Shown: positions 8,174-15,190 of the stretch, piece after piece | How positions within the stretch are numbered: the stretch's first letter is position 1 | How the letters are laid out: every line of letters begins with the position of its first letter | Assembly: GCA_002354035.1 (NCBI GenBank) | Contig: DEKU01000040.1 | Coordinates: 1-18,275, forward strand | DNA: 18,275 nucleotides | Direction of reading: 5' to 3' | Origin: Bacteroidales bacterium UBA2714 | GTDB taxonomy: Bacteria; Bacteroidota; Bacteroidia; Bacteroidales; P3 | Translations under genes and position numbers: made by a program | Notes under the pieces: model-generated | What the model saw: the letters and a program-made list of their open reading frames with translations, nothing else | The model's database searches: none | Told to the model about the DNA's origin: nothing

Positions 8174-9232
8174 ATGCAAAAACTCTTTCCCCTCTTTGCC
8201 CTGACCCTGCTGGCTCTCACCTCCTGCAAGGTGGAGTTCAACCCCAACGCCCCCTGGCGCGAAGTGCCAGCCGTCTATTGCGTCCTCGACCCCGAGGAGG
8301 ACACCGTATGGGTCCGCGTGCAGCGTTGCTACCTCGGTCAGGACAACCTCTATAACTACTCCTCCATCGCCGACTCCAACTACTACGCCCCCGACGACAT
8401 CACCGTCCACCTCATGGCATGGAAAGGCATCCGTGGCGAATACAATAGCCTCACAGCCTCTAACCAGCTGGTCGACAGCTGGGACCTCACCTACACCGAG
8501 CGTCCTGGCAAACCTGAAGGCAATTTCCCCTCCGGCCTCCAGCCCCTCTACTATTGCGTGCCAGGACCCCGCTTTGTGGCCGACACCGACTGCGTCTTCC
8601 AGCTCGTGGTCATGCGTGGTGCCGACACCCTGGCCCAAGCCACCACCTCCATGGTGGGCCACCGCGAACCCACCATCCACCTGCGCGACACCGTCGAGGA
8701 AATCCTTTCCAACCCCTCCAACCTCCACGGCCACGACTTCCGTTTCGTCAAAGGGGTGAGCAGCATGGATTGGTACCCCGTGCCGCGCGGCCGCCGCTAC
8801 CAGCCCTTCATCACCTTCTACTATCGCCGACTCCTTGACACCTGCAGCCTCACCATCCCCGGCAATGTCTACGCCGCCTCTGGCACATCCGACAAAATCG
8901 GCCCCTTTGCCGCCATCAGCGAGGACCGCTTCCTCTCACTCATCAAAAATCACCTTAAAGACAATACCGACAGCCTCTTCACAGTCAACAACGTCGACAT
9001 CACCATCTCCGTCTGCAACGAGGACCTCAACGCCTACATCAACTCCCTCGACCGCACCGTCATGGGCGGTCAGGAAACCTCCACCTATTCCAACATCGAC
9101 GGCGGCGTGGGCATCTTCGCCTCCCGCCGCACACATATCACCGTCAACGTCCCCTGCGACTCCTTCGGCAACCCCAACAACCTCCCCCAGCGCCTCGTCG
9201 ACCTCGGCGTAGGCTTCTATGGACATTTCTGA
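8174..9232 (+). CDS. DUF4249-like lipoprotein (paralogue A)
   Basis: The 352-aa product has a lipoprotein signal, FALTLLALTSC, with the lipidated cysteine at residue 18. It is probably anchored in the outer membrane. The segment PAVYCVLDPEEDTVWVRVQRCYLGQ, and a C-terminal GGVGIFASR segment, resemble the DUF4249 family of Bacteroidota lipoproteins, whose function is unknown. Those often sit beside TonB-dependent receptors, but none is seen here. It starts 6 bases after tcdA, so it is very likely co-transcribed. It is a clear tandem paralogue of the gene at 9300. The two share most of the first 120 residues and an almost identical last 45 residues. The DUF4249 assignment is by pattern and is less sure than the lipoprotein call. 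Confidence 0.8.
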   Translation: MQKLFPLFALTLLALTSCKVEFNPNAPWREVPAVYCVLDPEEDTVWVRVQRCYLGQDNLYNYSSIADSNYYAPDDITVHLMAWKGIRGEYNSLTASNQLVDSWDLTYTERPGKPEGNFPSGLQPLYYCVPGPRFVADTDCVFQLVVMRGADTLAQATTSMVGHREPTIHLRDTVEEILSNPSNLHGHDFRFVKGVSSMDWYPVPRGRRYQPFITFYYRRLLDTCSLTIPGNVYAASGTSDKIGPFAAISEDRFLSLIKNHLKDNTDSLFTVNNVDITISVCNEDLNAYINSLDRTVMGGQETSTYSNIDGGVGIFASRRTHITVNVPCDSFGNPNNLPQRLVDLGVGFYGHF

Positions 9233-9299
9233 ACGTGTCTCCTCGTTAATTCGTAAACGGTTGGTCTTTCGGCAGTATCAGCCACTTATACATTAGCTT

Positions 9300-10367
9300 A
9301 TGAAACACATCCTCCCCTTGTTAGCAGGTCTGTTGCTCCTCCTCTCCTCCTGCGAAGCCGACTTCGACCCCAACGCCCCGTGGCGTGAAGTGCCGTCGGT
9401 CTACTGCGTTGTCGACCCCGACGAGGACACCGTATGGGTACGCGTCCAGCGATGTTTTCAAGGTCAGAGCAACCTCTACAGCTATTCCGCTATCCCCGAT
9501 TCCAACTACTACCGCCCTGTCGACATTACTGTCCACCTCCTGGCCTGGGACGGTGCCGCTCCGGAAAGCCCCACACCCATTGCCTCAGCTACCCTTGCCG
9601 ACCGTTGGGAACTCGCCTACACGCTGCGTCCCGGCAAACCTGACGGAGCCTTCCCTTCCGGCCTCCAGCCCCTCTACTACTGTGTGCCAGGCCCGCGCCT
9701 CACGGCCGACACCGATTGCCTCTTCCAGCTCGTCATCCTCCGCAACCCTTCGGGCGATACCCTCGCCTCTGCCTTCACCAGCCTTATCGGCATTCTCCCG
9801 CCCGTCGCCACCTCCAGCGGCACCATAGAGCAGGTCATCATCAACCCCTCCAAAACCAGAGCCCACGAATTCGGCTTCATTACCGGCTGCTATGGCTTCA
9901 TTGAGTGGAACCCCCTCCCGCGAGGTCGACTCTATCAGCCATTCGTTACCTTCCGCTACCAGAAAGGTTCAGACACCTTTCAGCTCACCATTCCCGGTGC
10001 AACCACCACAACCCCATCCAATGGCGGGCACTTCGTGTTCAGACCTTTCACCGAGCGGTTATTCCTTGACAAAGTCCGTCAGCACCTTGCCGCTAACACC
10101 GACACTCTCTATTGTGTCAACAACGTTGATATCACCCTCACCGTCTGCAACGATGATCTATACCAATACATGCAGTCTCAACACCGCACGATTGTGGGTG
10201 GCCAGGAACTCGCCTCCTACACCAACATCGACGGCGGCGTGGGCATCTTCGCCTCCCGCCGCACCCATATCACAGTCAACGTTCCCTGCGACTCTTTCGG
10301 CAACCCCGACAACCTCCCCCAGCGCCTCGTCGATCTCGGCGTAGGTTTCTATGGCAACTTCCTATAA
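9300..10367 (+). CDS. DUF4249-like lipoprotein (paralogue B)
   Basis: The 355-aa product has a lipoprotein signal, AGLLLLLSSC, with the lipidated cysteine at residue 18. It is followed by the paralogue-specific opening DFDPNAPWREVPSVYCVVDP. It matches the preceding gene along its length: the DEDTVWVRVQRCFQGQ block, GAFPSGLQPLYYCVPGPR in the middle, and a nearly identical tail from GGVGIFASRRTHITVNVP to the end. The middle (about 165-245) is the most divergent part. It lies 67 bases after paralogue A with no promoter box seen between, so the same transcript may carry both. The pair arose by tandem duplication, and the 60-base relic at 13797 shows there was once a third copy. The function is unknown. 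Confidence 0.8.
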   Translation: MKHILPLLAGLLLLLSSCEADFDPNAPWREVPSVYCVVDPDEDTVWVRVQRCFQGQSNLYSYSAIPDSNYYRPVDITVHLLAWDGAAPESPTPIASATLADRWELAYTLRPGKPDGAFPSGLQPLYYCVPGPRLTADTDCLFQLVILRNPSGDTLASAFTSLIGILPPVATSSGTIEQVIINPSKTRAHEFGFITGCYGFIEWNPLPRGRLYQPFVTFRYQKGSDTFQLTIPGATTTTPSNGGHFVFRPFTERLFLDKVRQHLAANTDTLYCVNNVDITLTVCNDDLYQYMQSQHRTIVGGQELASYTNIDGGVGIFASRRTHITVNVPCDSFGNPDNLPQRLVDLGVGFYGNFL

Positions 10368-10745
10368 TGTGTTATTGAATATAAGGGATTTATGGCAGGA
10401 AATCCCCTGTCCACAATGCCGCAACTCCAAGCTGCCTTCTCCCGAATACCATTCTCCTACGGAGCCGTTGAAAGCCCTGCGATGCAATAATAATGCATTT
10501 TGTATTAAAAAATATGTTGTTATTTTCTAAAAAAGTGTATATTTGCATAAGTATTCAGTCGTCTTCGAATGGTGTATAAAATAGTGTATGATAGGGGGAT
10601 GAAACACATACAGACTATTGTCATGTAGGCTTATTTTCCATAAATAAGGCTGCAATTGTAGTTTTAAGCCCCCCTGCCGACGAAAGGTACACCCCGTCCA
10701 CGACCACTTTATGAAACGAAAGATGTCAATAAATATAGTCCGCCT
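10368..10745. other. Intergenic region with promoter for the 618-aa/TIR gene pair
   Basis: This 378-base stretch holds no credible gene. It begins with a stem-loop at 10385-10406 (GGGATTT and AAATCCC, 8-base loop) just after lipoprotein B. This could end or stabilise the upstream transcript, although no T run follows. The stretch becomes A/T-rich from about 10490 and carries a promoter at 10517-10546. About 200 bases of leader remain before the ATG at 10746. That is long enough for post-transcriptional control, but no known riboswitch or leader peptide was recognised. Confidence 0.6.
10517..10546 (+). promoter_or_regulatory. Bacteroidota-type promoter for the 618-aa/TIR operon
   Basis: The -7 box TATATTTGC (10538-10546) fits TAnnTTTGC. 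A TTG at 10517-10519 lies 18 bases upstream, close to the usual -33 spacing. It is the best-formed promoter in the window. The extended sequence GTGTATATTTGCA recurs ahead of the second TIR-FGE gene. Confidence 0.6.
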
Positions 10746-12602
10746 ATGCGTAAAAATAGTATCCTCTTCAAGATTCTCTGCCTGCTCATGGCTCTAAACC
10801 TTGCGCATGCTCTCCAAGCCCAAAACACCGAAAACAGTGATGGCGGATGTGTATCCTACCGGACGCTCCTCTCTTTGATTCACATTAACATTGGCGAAGC
10901 CATGGACACCCTCGAGCCATTCGACTTCAAGCTGGGCATGAGTCGGCTCACCGATACTGTTGTCGACACCATCGACTACATCCCCCTTCGCTATCGGCGC
11001 ACAGGTTTCTATAACAATTCCGTACCCGACGGAGCCGAAATCATGATCCTCCAGTCTCTCGACGGCCTCAGCAACTATGTCGAGTACTCTCTCAAAAACC
11101 GGGGCGACTGCAACATCATGAGCGAACTGTCCGACAACAAATATGCTTTCGACATCCAGCGTTCCACACTCGAAGGCACCGAATGGGTGAACAACCGCAT
11201 CGAGCGTTACGTCTTCACCGTCCATCAGGACAATTCCCTTTGGGTACAATGCAAATACATCAATGAAATTGAAGACTTCATCCGCACCCGACGCGAACAG
11301 GCTGTCCAGCGTGTCACCAATGCCATCACCCAGGCTCAGGCACTCAAAGAACAGCGGCTCTTTGCCGGGGCTTTGGCCGTTCTCGACTCCGTGAAAGGCT
11401 TCTATCCGCCCATGGACTCCTCCATCTCGAGTTGCTACAGCCTCGTGCAGCGTAGCCGCGAAATCCATTACGAGGAGCTCCTTGACAGCATCCTCCTTCA
11501 GACCGACCCCGTCCCCACCGCCTTGGGCATGCTCTATTGTGACACCATCCTCACCTTCAACCCCGACAACAAGCGGGTTCACCGAGTCCGCGAGCTGCTC
11601 GAAGCCCGGCGGACCAACAGCGTGGCCTCCTACCAGAAATTCTTTCCCCAAACATACGAGTTCGTTTGCAAACAGTTGCAGGACTTTGTCAATACCGAAA
11701 TTCGCTCTAACTTCAAAAAGAGAAAACAGGAACTGCGCATGCAGTTCTTCATCAAAACCGACTACGACAACGAGTCCAACGGCTTCATATCTCTCGCCGT
11801 GACCGACCCCAAGACAGGCACTTTCCGCCCCAACCCCACCCGTACCCCCATCCTCCAGGCCGAGATTGACAGCATTGCCAAGTCGCCAATGATTGTCCCC
11901 GTGCGCGAATACAATGTCAACATCCGCACGGAAGACACCATCAATGCCCATGTCAGGTGGGACTATACTACGCTCAAAGTCGATGCCTCCAAGACCAAGG
12001 ACAGCCTGTTGCAACTGATGGTGGACTCCATTGAGGATCTCTACATGTCTGAAACCATCATCTCCCGGACCGAACTGGAGGCCGACGGCTCCTTCAAGCA
12101 ATATCGCAGGATGCGACTTCCCACCAAGAGGGTCTACACCTTCGGCTGGGTGAACAAGGAAACGGTACACCAAAGCTATAACGAGCTGTACCGCGACATC
12201 TACCTCATGGACTTCGAGACCGCCAGAGGCCTCTCGTGGGCCCCTTCGCTCCTCATCCCCGGCCTCGGCACCTACAACCAAGGCGCACGTCCCGACGTCA
12301 TTTCCCGCGCCCTGCCCTTCTTCCTTTTTGGAGGCATCGGCGTCTTCGGACTGTTTTGGGAAACTAAAATCGACCATCCCAAGCAGGAACTGTCCGATAT
12401 CAATCTGAACCCCTTCTACCTCAAAAACTTTGGCTACTACTTGGCCAGTGCCGGATTGGGCATCTCCGCCATCATCTATGTCAACGAGCTGATAGAGGGC
12501 ATGAGCAACAGTGTCAAGAACTCCAAACGCTCCAAAGCCATCCGTGCCAAGTTGGCCGAAGGACCGCTGCTCATCGACGCGCAGGATGTAATTATTAGAT
12601 AA
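10746..12602 (+). CDS. Exported protein with TPR-like region and two C-terminal membrane segments, upstream of TIR gene
   Basis: I do not recognise this 618-aa protein. A signal peptide ends near residue 25 (MALNLAHALQA). The middle (about 180-290) is helical with repeats of the tetratricopeptide kind, including EQRLFAGALAVLDSVKGFYPP and GMLYCDTILTFNPDNKRV. Residues 290-480 look mixed alpha/beta. A conserved-looking turn, APSLLIPGLGTYNQGARPD (499-517), precedes two hydrophobic segments at about 521-538 and 560-579. A basic tail with SKRSKAIRAK follows. It is probably an inner-membrane protein with a large periplasmic domain. It ends 76 bases before a membrane-anchored TIR protein with no promoter box between, so the two probably form an operon and may act together. 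The gene keeps the C-ending codon use of its left neighbours. Confidence 0.8.
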   Translation: MRKNSILFKILCLLMALNLAHALQAQNTENSDGGCVSYRTLLSLIHINIGEAMDTLEPFDFKLGMSRLTDTVVDTIDYIPLRYRRTGFYNNSVPDGAEIMILQSLDGLSNYVEYSLKNRGDCNIMSELSDNKYAFDIQRSTLEGTEWVNNRIERYVFTVHQDNSLWVQCKYINEIEDFIRTRREQAVQRVTNAITQAQALKEQRLFAGALAVLDSVKGFYPPMDSSISSCYSLVQRSREIHYEELLDSILLQTDPVPTALGMLYCDTILTFNPDNKRVHRVRELLEARRTNSVASYQKFFPQTYEFVCKQLQDFVNTEIRSNFKKRKQELRMQFFIKTDYDNESNGFISLAVTDPKTGTFRPNPTRTPILQAEIDSIAKSPMIVPVREYNVNIRTEDTINAHVRWDYTTLKVDASKTKDSLLQLMVDSIEDLYMSETIISRTELEADGSFKQYRRMRLPTKRVYTFGWVNKETVHQSYNELYRDIYLMDFETARGLSWAPSLLIPGLGTYNQGARPDVISRALPFFLFGGIGVFGLFWETKIDHPKQELSDINLNPFYLKNFGYYLASAGLGISAIIYVNELIEGMSNSVKNSKRSKAIRAKLAEGPLLIDAQDVIIR

Positions 12603-12678
12603 ACGTGTCTAACCCCTAATTCGTGTCACAAGAGACCTGGCGCGGCTAACGATTCACAAATTCACAAATTCACAGATT

Positions 12679-13746
12679 ATGGCAGACTACGATATATTCT
12701 TCAGCTACAGGCGCAGAGACAAAGACGGACATGAGAATGTCGACATGGCCCGCTCGTTCTGCTACGAGTTGGCCCACAATGGTTTCAAAGTCTTCTTCGA
12801 CTTCAACGAATGCAACGACGGCTTCTTCTCCGAAAAGATACTGCCCGCAGTCCGCACCTGCGACTACTTCGTCCTCCTCCTCACCAAAGACACCCTCGAA
12901 CGTTGCAAAAACGAGGGCGACTGGGTAAGGCGTGAGATAGAAGAAGCCCTCCTCTCGGGATGTAAAATCATCCCCATCACCCCCGACGGTGCAGTGCGCT
13001 CCTGGCCCCAAAACCTCCCGCAATCGCTCAAACCCCTCGACGGCATACAGATAACCTCCATCCATCGCGACGAGTCTTTCAAGTCCGACATGCTCAACCT
13101 CATCAACAACCGCCTCTCCGACAAGAAACATAAGCAGAAAGTCCGCCGAGCTGCCATCATGGGCGGTACAGGTTGTGTGGTGATAGCCCTTGCAGTGCTC
13201 GCGTTTGTCTTTCGAGGCAACCAGCCTACCCCGGAGCCTGCACCTCTCTTGACCGACACGCTCTTAGTCGACACTGCCGTCATTCCCGCGGTATCGACCG
13301 TCCAACCCACAGATGTCGACAAGTCCAAAACCAAGGAGAAGGACAAAAAAAGCACCAACTCCAGTAAGGACGACAAAAAGTCCACCACCAACAAGTCGAC
13401 CAACGCCACCAGCAGCTCAAATCAGAAGGGAAACGCAGTAACTGACCAAGCCAAGGGAACTAACGAAAAGGTGAATCATCGCCACGACACGGCCACGGCC
13501 ATCACCCCTGCCAAAGAAGAGATGACCTCAAAGAGCGACGACCAGACTGTCAAACCTGTCGATCCAGTGCCCCCAACTCCCACCAAACCTAAGGTCAACA
13601 AAGATTATTCCAAAGGGGTCTCATTGATGAATGCGAGAAACTGGGCGGAAGCGTTGAAAGCGCTGGAACGGGCCAAGGCCCAGGGAGCCAAGGAGAACGA
13701 CCTCGACTCTCGCATAAAGGAATGCCGGAATCAGTTGGGTATTTAA
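12679..13746 (+). CDS. Membrane-anchored TIR-domain protein with C-terminal TPR-like motif
   Basis: The 355-aa product begins with a TIR domain (residues 3-147). It opens with YDIFFSYRRRDKDG (box 1). The segment GDWVRREIEEAL resembles the SARM1 catalytic helix DWVHKEIVTAL and places the probable NADase glutamate at Glu86. A basic stretch (KKHKQKVRR) precedes one membrane helix (about 158-178). After it comes a low-complexity linker rich in Lys, Ser, Thr and Asn (about 181-300) and a single TPR-like motif near the end (DYSKGVSLMNARNWAEALKALERA). The layout suggests a cytoplasmic TIR effector tied to a periplasmic sensing tail. The TIR domain is closely related to that of the soluble TIR-FGE protein at 15191 (shared RREIEEA, KIIPITPDG). 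It follows the 618-aa gene by 76 bases. Whether it cleaves NAD+ cannot be seen from sequence. Confidence 0.88.
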   Translation: MADYDIFFSYRRRDKDGHENVDMARSFCYELAHNGFKVFFDFNECNDGFFSEKILPAVRTCDYFVLLLTKDTLERCKNEGDWVRREIEEALLSGCKIIPITPDGAVRSWPQNLPQSLKPLDGIQITSIHRDESFKSDMLNLINNRLSDKKHKQKVRRAAIMGGTGCVVIALAVLAFVFRGNQPTPEPAPLLTDTLLVDTAVIPAVSTVQPTDVDKSKTKEKDKKSTNSSKDDKKSTTNKSTNATSSSNQKGNAVTDQAKGTNEKVNHRHDTATAITPAKEEMTSKSDDQTVKPVDPVPPTPTKPKVNKDYSKGVSLMNARNWAEALKALERAKAQGAKENDLDSRIKECRNQLGI

Positions 13747-13796
13747 GGAACCTCAACACATCGCCCCACAGGGGTGGGATTTCTACAATATAGTAC

Positions 13797-13856
13797 AACC
13801 TCCCCCAGCGCCTCGTCGACCTCGGCATAGGTCTCTATGGCTACTTCGGTGAGTAA
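13797..13856 (+). pseudogene. Relic: 3' end of a third DUF4249-like lipoprotein gene
   Basis: These 60 bases translate as NLPQRLVDLGIGLYGYFGE and a stop. They match the last codons of the two lipoprotein genes at 8174 and 9300 (NLPQRLVDLGVGFYG). A run of 31 bases, from AACCTCCCCCAG through CTCGGC, is the same as in paralogue A. Nothing of the preceding 330 codons remains, and the upstream sequence is the end of the TIR gene. It is the tail of a destroyed third copy and is not expressed as a protein. Confidence 0.85.
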
Positions 13857-13930
13857 ATAACATGTTACCAGCCGTTTCTGCTGCTTTGCACCAACCCGTT
13901 GCCGCCGATTTCTCACTCTTTTCATGGCAT

Positions 13931-13974
13931 TTCCCCGTTCCTTCTTCGTTCATTATCGAAGAAGGAACGGGGAA
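13931..13974. repeat. Perfect 18-bp inverted repeat (long hairpin)
   Basis: TTCCCCGTTCCTTCTTCG at 13931-13948 is the exact reverse complement of 13957-13974, with an 8-base loop (TTCATTAT). No T run follows on either strand, so it is not a textbook terminator. It could be a palindromic interspersed element, a bidirectional transcript end or a structured RNA. Confidence 0.85.
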
Positions 13975-14126
13975 CGGGGAGGTGAAGAATAGGCAACAAG
14001 GGATTTAAGCTACAGCTTGGACCACTGAAGGCAACTCCTATCAGCTGCCCAGAAAGGTCAGAGGAAGGTAGTTGCGCTGAAAGGGCTGGGGTAGATAGTT
14101 GCCCAGAAAGGGCTGAGACAGATATA

Positions 14127-14147
14127 GCTGTAGGCAACGCCTACAGC
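14127..14147. repeat. 9-bp inverted repeat, AAC loop
   Basis: GCTGTAGGC (14127-14135) and GCCTACAGC (14139-14147) form a perfect stem with a three-base loop. It is one of a cluster of short palindromes in this gene-free region. Confidence 0.7.
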
Positions 14148-14168
14148 AAAACAGCGCAATAGCCGTTC

Positions 14169-14311
14169 GCCCTGTAAGGGCAAGACACGTAGCACACGTT
14201 GGTCTTGAACAAATAGGATTTGTAGTTTTGCCCTTACAGGGCGTTGTATGTGATTCGTCGGTTTACCCAAGGCGTTGCCATTGGGCTATATCTATTTTGC
14301 CCTTTCAGGGC
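14169..14311. repeat. Three GCCCT-nnn-AGGGC palindromes
   Basis: Copies are GCCCTGTAAGGGC (14169-14181), its exact reverse complement GCCCTTACAGGGC (14230-14242) and GCCCTTTCAGGGC (14299-14311). The first two form an inverted pair 48 bases apart. Each can fold alone as a 5-bp stem. They look like a dispersed palindromic repeat family. Confidence 0.65.
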
Positions 14312-14466
14312 ATTTTTGAAGGTCGCATCCCCCTGTCCCCTCTGAGAGGGGAGGGCGCGGGGACGGGTTGGGAGCTGTGTAGTATTGGCTATTGTTGAGA
14401 TCTTAGTAAGGATTAAGAGAAATCCCCGATGGGAAATACTTGCTGATAGTCTGTGCGTTTCTATTA

Positions 14467-14718
14467 AGAGAAAAGCCCTATCGGGCTATCTTTGGAGGCT
14501 GGCTAACATATATTGGCAGTCATGGTTATCCGCTTTTGCTATATCAAGCCTCGGAGAGAAGCCCTATCGGGCTATTGTTGGTGGTCGGCTGCCGTACATT
14601 GGCTGTCATGATTATCTGCTTTTGCTATTATTAGCTTCGGAGAAAAGCCTTATCGGGCTATTGTTGGAGGTTGGCTGTCGTACATCGGCCGTCATGTATT
14701 ATTAGCCTCGGAGAGGCT
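14467..14718. repeat. Imperfect 86-bp tandem repeat, three units
   Basis: The marker AGCCCTATCGGGCT occurs at 14474 and 14560, and as AGCCTTATCGGGCT at 14646, giving a period of exactly 86 bases twice. Each unit continues with a CTATnnTTGGnGGnnGGCT block, a GTCATGnTTATC-like block and ends in AGCnTCGG. The third unit is about 15 bases shorter. The array closes with a hairpin, AGCCTC/GAGGCT (14704-14718). Each marker is itself a 5-bp palindrome. Confidence 0.8.
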
Positions 14719-14780
14719 TGATTTTAATAACACCGTATAAGCGTAGCGCAGTGCGGTGACAGCGGACATGCATTCTGCTT

Positions 14781-14797
14781 GCGTCTCGGAGAGACGC
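14781..14797. repeat. 7-bp inverted repeat, GGA loop
   Basis: GCGTCTC (14781-14787) pairs with GAGACGC (14791-14797). The CTCGGAGAG core is the same as in the hairpin at 14704-14718, so the two belong to one palindrome type. Confidence 0.65.
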
Positions 14798-14835
14798 GAC
14801 ATGGAGAGTTAGCTAATTGCTGATGTTCTTCTGGC

Positions 14836-15000
14836 TATTATAGGTTGGTGGGTCATATTTTAGGGTTTGATTGTAGGTTGGTGTTTGTAGGGGTATAGTT
14901 GTGGGGTTAGATTATAGGGGGTGTGGTTATAGGGGTATGGTTGTGGGTTGAGGTTAGTTGTTGTGTGGTTGTGGGCATGAGGGAGTATGGTGGGTCGGGG
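14836..15000. other. G/T-rich, almost C-free tract with G-quadruplex potential
   Basis: Only three C residues occur in 165 bases (14854, 14976, 14996), and 121 consecutive bases (14855-14975) have none. Four G runs of four or more, at 14890, 14903, 14917 and 14932, are separated by loops of 9-10 bases. Loose repeats of GGGGTATnGTTGT are visible. It does not read as a protein. Confidence 0.8.
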
Positions 15001-15021
15001 GTGAGCTTGGTGGTGCGGCAG

Positions 15022-15045
15022 CCCTCCCCTTTTGAAAGGGGAGGG
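15022..15045. repeat. 11-bp inverted repeat, TG loop
   Basis: CCCTCCCCTTT (15022-15032) and AAAGGGGAGGG (15035-15045) form a strong G/C-rich hairpin. A weaker relative, CCCCTC/GAGGGG, lies at 14337-14351. It lies about 70 bases upstream of the -7 box of the first TIR-FGE gene. Confidence 0.7.
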
Positions 15046-15112
15046 GGGTATGAAAAACTGGAGTTACGAAGGTGTTACCAGATAAAAAGTGTGTAAAATG
15101 GAATGTTTTTCG

Positions 15113-15121
15113 TATATTTGC
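15113..15121 (+). promoter_or_regulatory. -7 promoter box for TIR-FGE gene 1
   Basis: TATATTTGC fits TAnnTTTGC and sits in the longer string CGTATATTTGCATAA, shared almost exactly with the promoter at 10538. No clear -33 TTTG is seen. The leader to the ATG at 15191 would be about 65 bases. Confidence 0.55.
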
Positions 15122-15190
15122 ATAACGCTAAATTAAGGTTTACTTGGTGGATGGCCTTGTAAATGAATGTGCTAAATTAACAACTGTTGT

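Larger units (their letters stand above)
13857..15190. other. Gene-free, repeat-rich island between the TIR genes
   Basis: About 1.3 kb without a credible gene. Short open frames here (such as 14385-14705) run through tandem repeats and have no protein-like composition. The region holds a perfect 18-bp hairpin (13931-13974), a 9-bp hairpin (14127-14147), three GCCCT/AGGGC palindromes (14169, 14230, 14299), a CCCCTC/GAGGGG hairpin (14337-14351), an 86-bp tandem repeat (14467-14718), a GCGTCTC/GAGACGC hairpin (14781-14797), a C-free G/T-rich tract (14836-15000) and an 11-bp hairpin (15022-15045). It ends with the promoter of the first TIR-FGE gene. No tRNA, rRNA, CRISPR, transposase or DGR template repeat was found. 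Confidence 0.75.

Noticed and set aside
10794..12377. 527-aa open frame on the - strand
   Set aside because: It lies wholly opposite the 618-aa gene, which has a signal peptide, membrane segments and a promoter. The antisense product is a composition artefact.
13595..13828. 77-aa open frame on the - strand across the TIR 3' end
   Set aside because: It overlaps the TPR-like end of the TIR gene antisense and the lipoprotein relic. No family features or promoter are seen.
14385..14705. 106-aa open frame on the + strand
   Set aside because: It runs through the 86-bp tandem repeat, so its repeated peptide comes from the DNA repeat. It has no known family look and no promoter box.
14467..14718. 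Possible CRISPR array
   Set aside because: The period is 86 bases with similarity along the whole unit, only three units are present, and there are no short identical repeats with unique spacers. No cas genes are visible.
13857..15190. DGR template repeat hidden in the gene-free island
   Set aside because: No stretch on either strand resembles the conserved blocks around the variable region, and the 86-bp repeat and the G/T tract share nothing with it.
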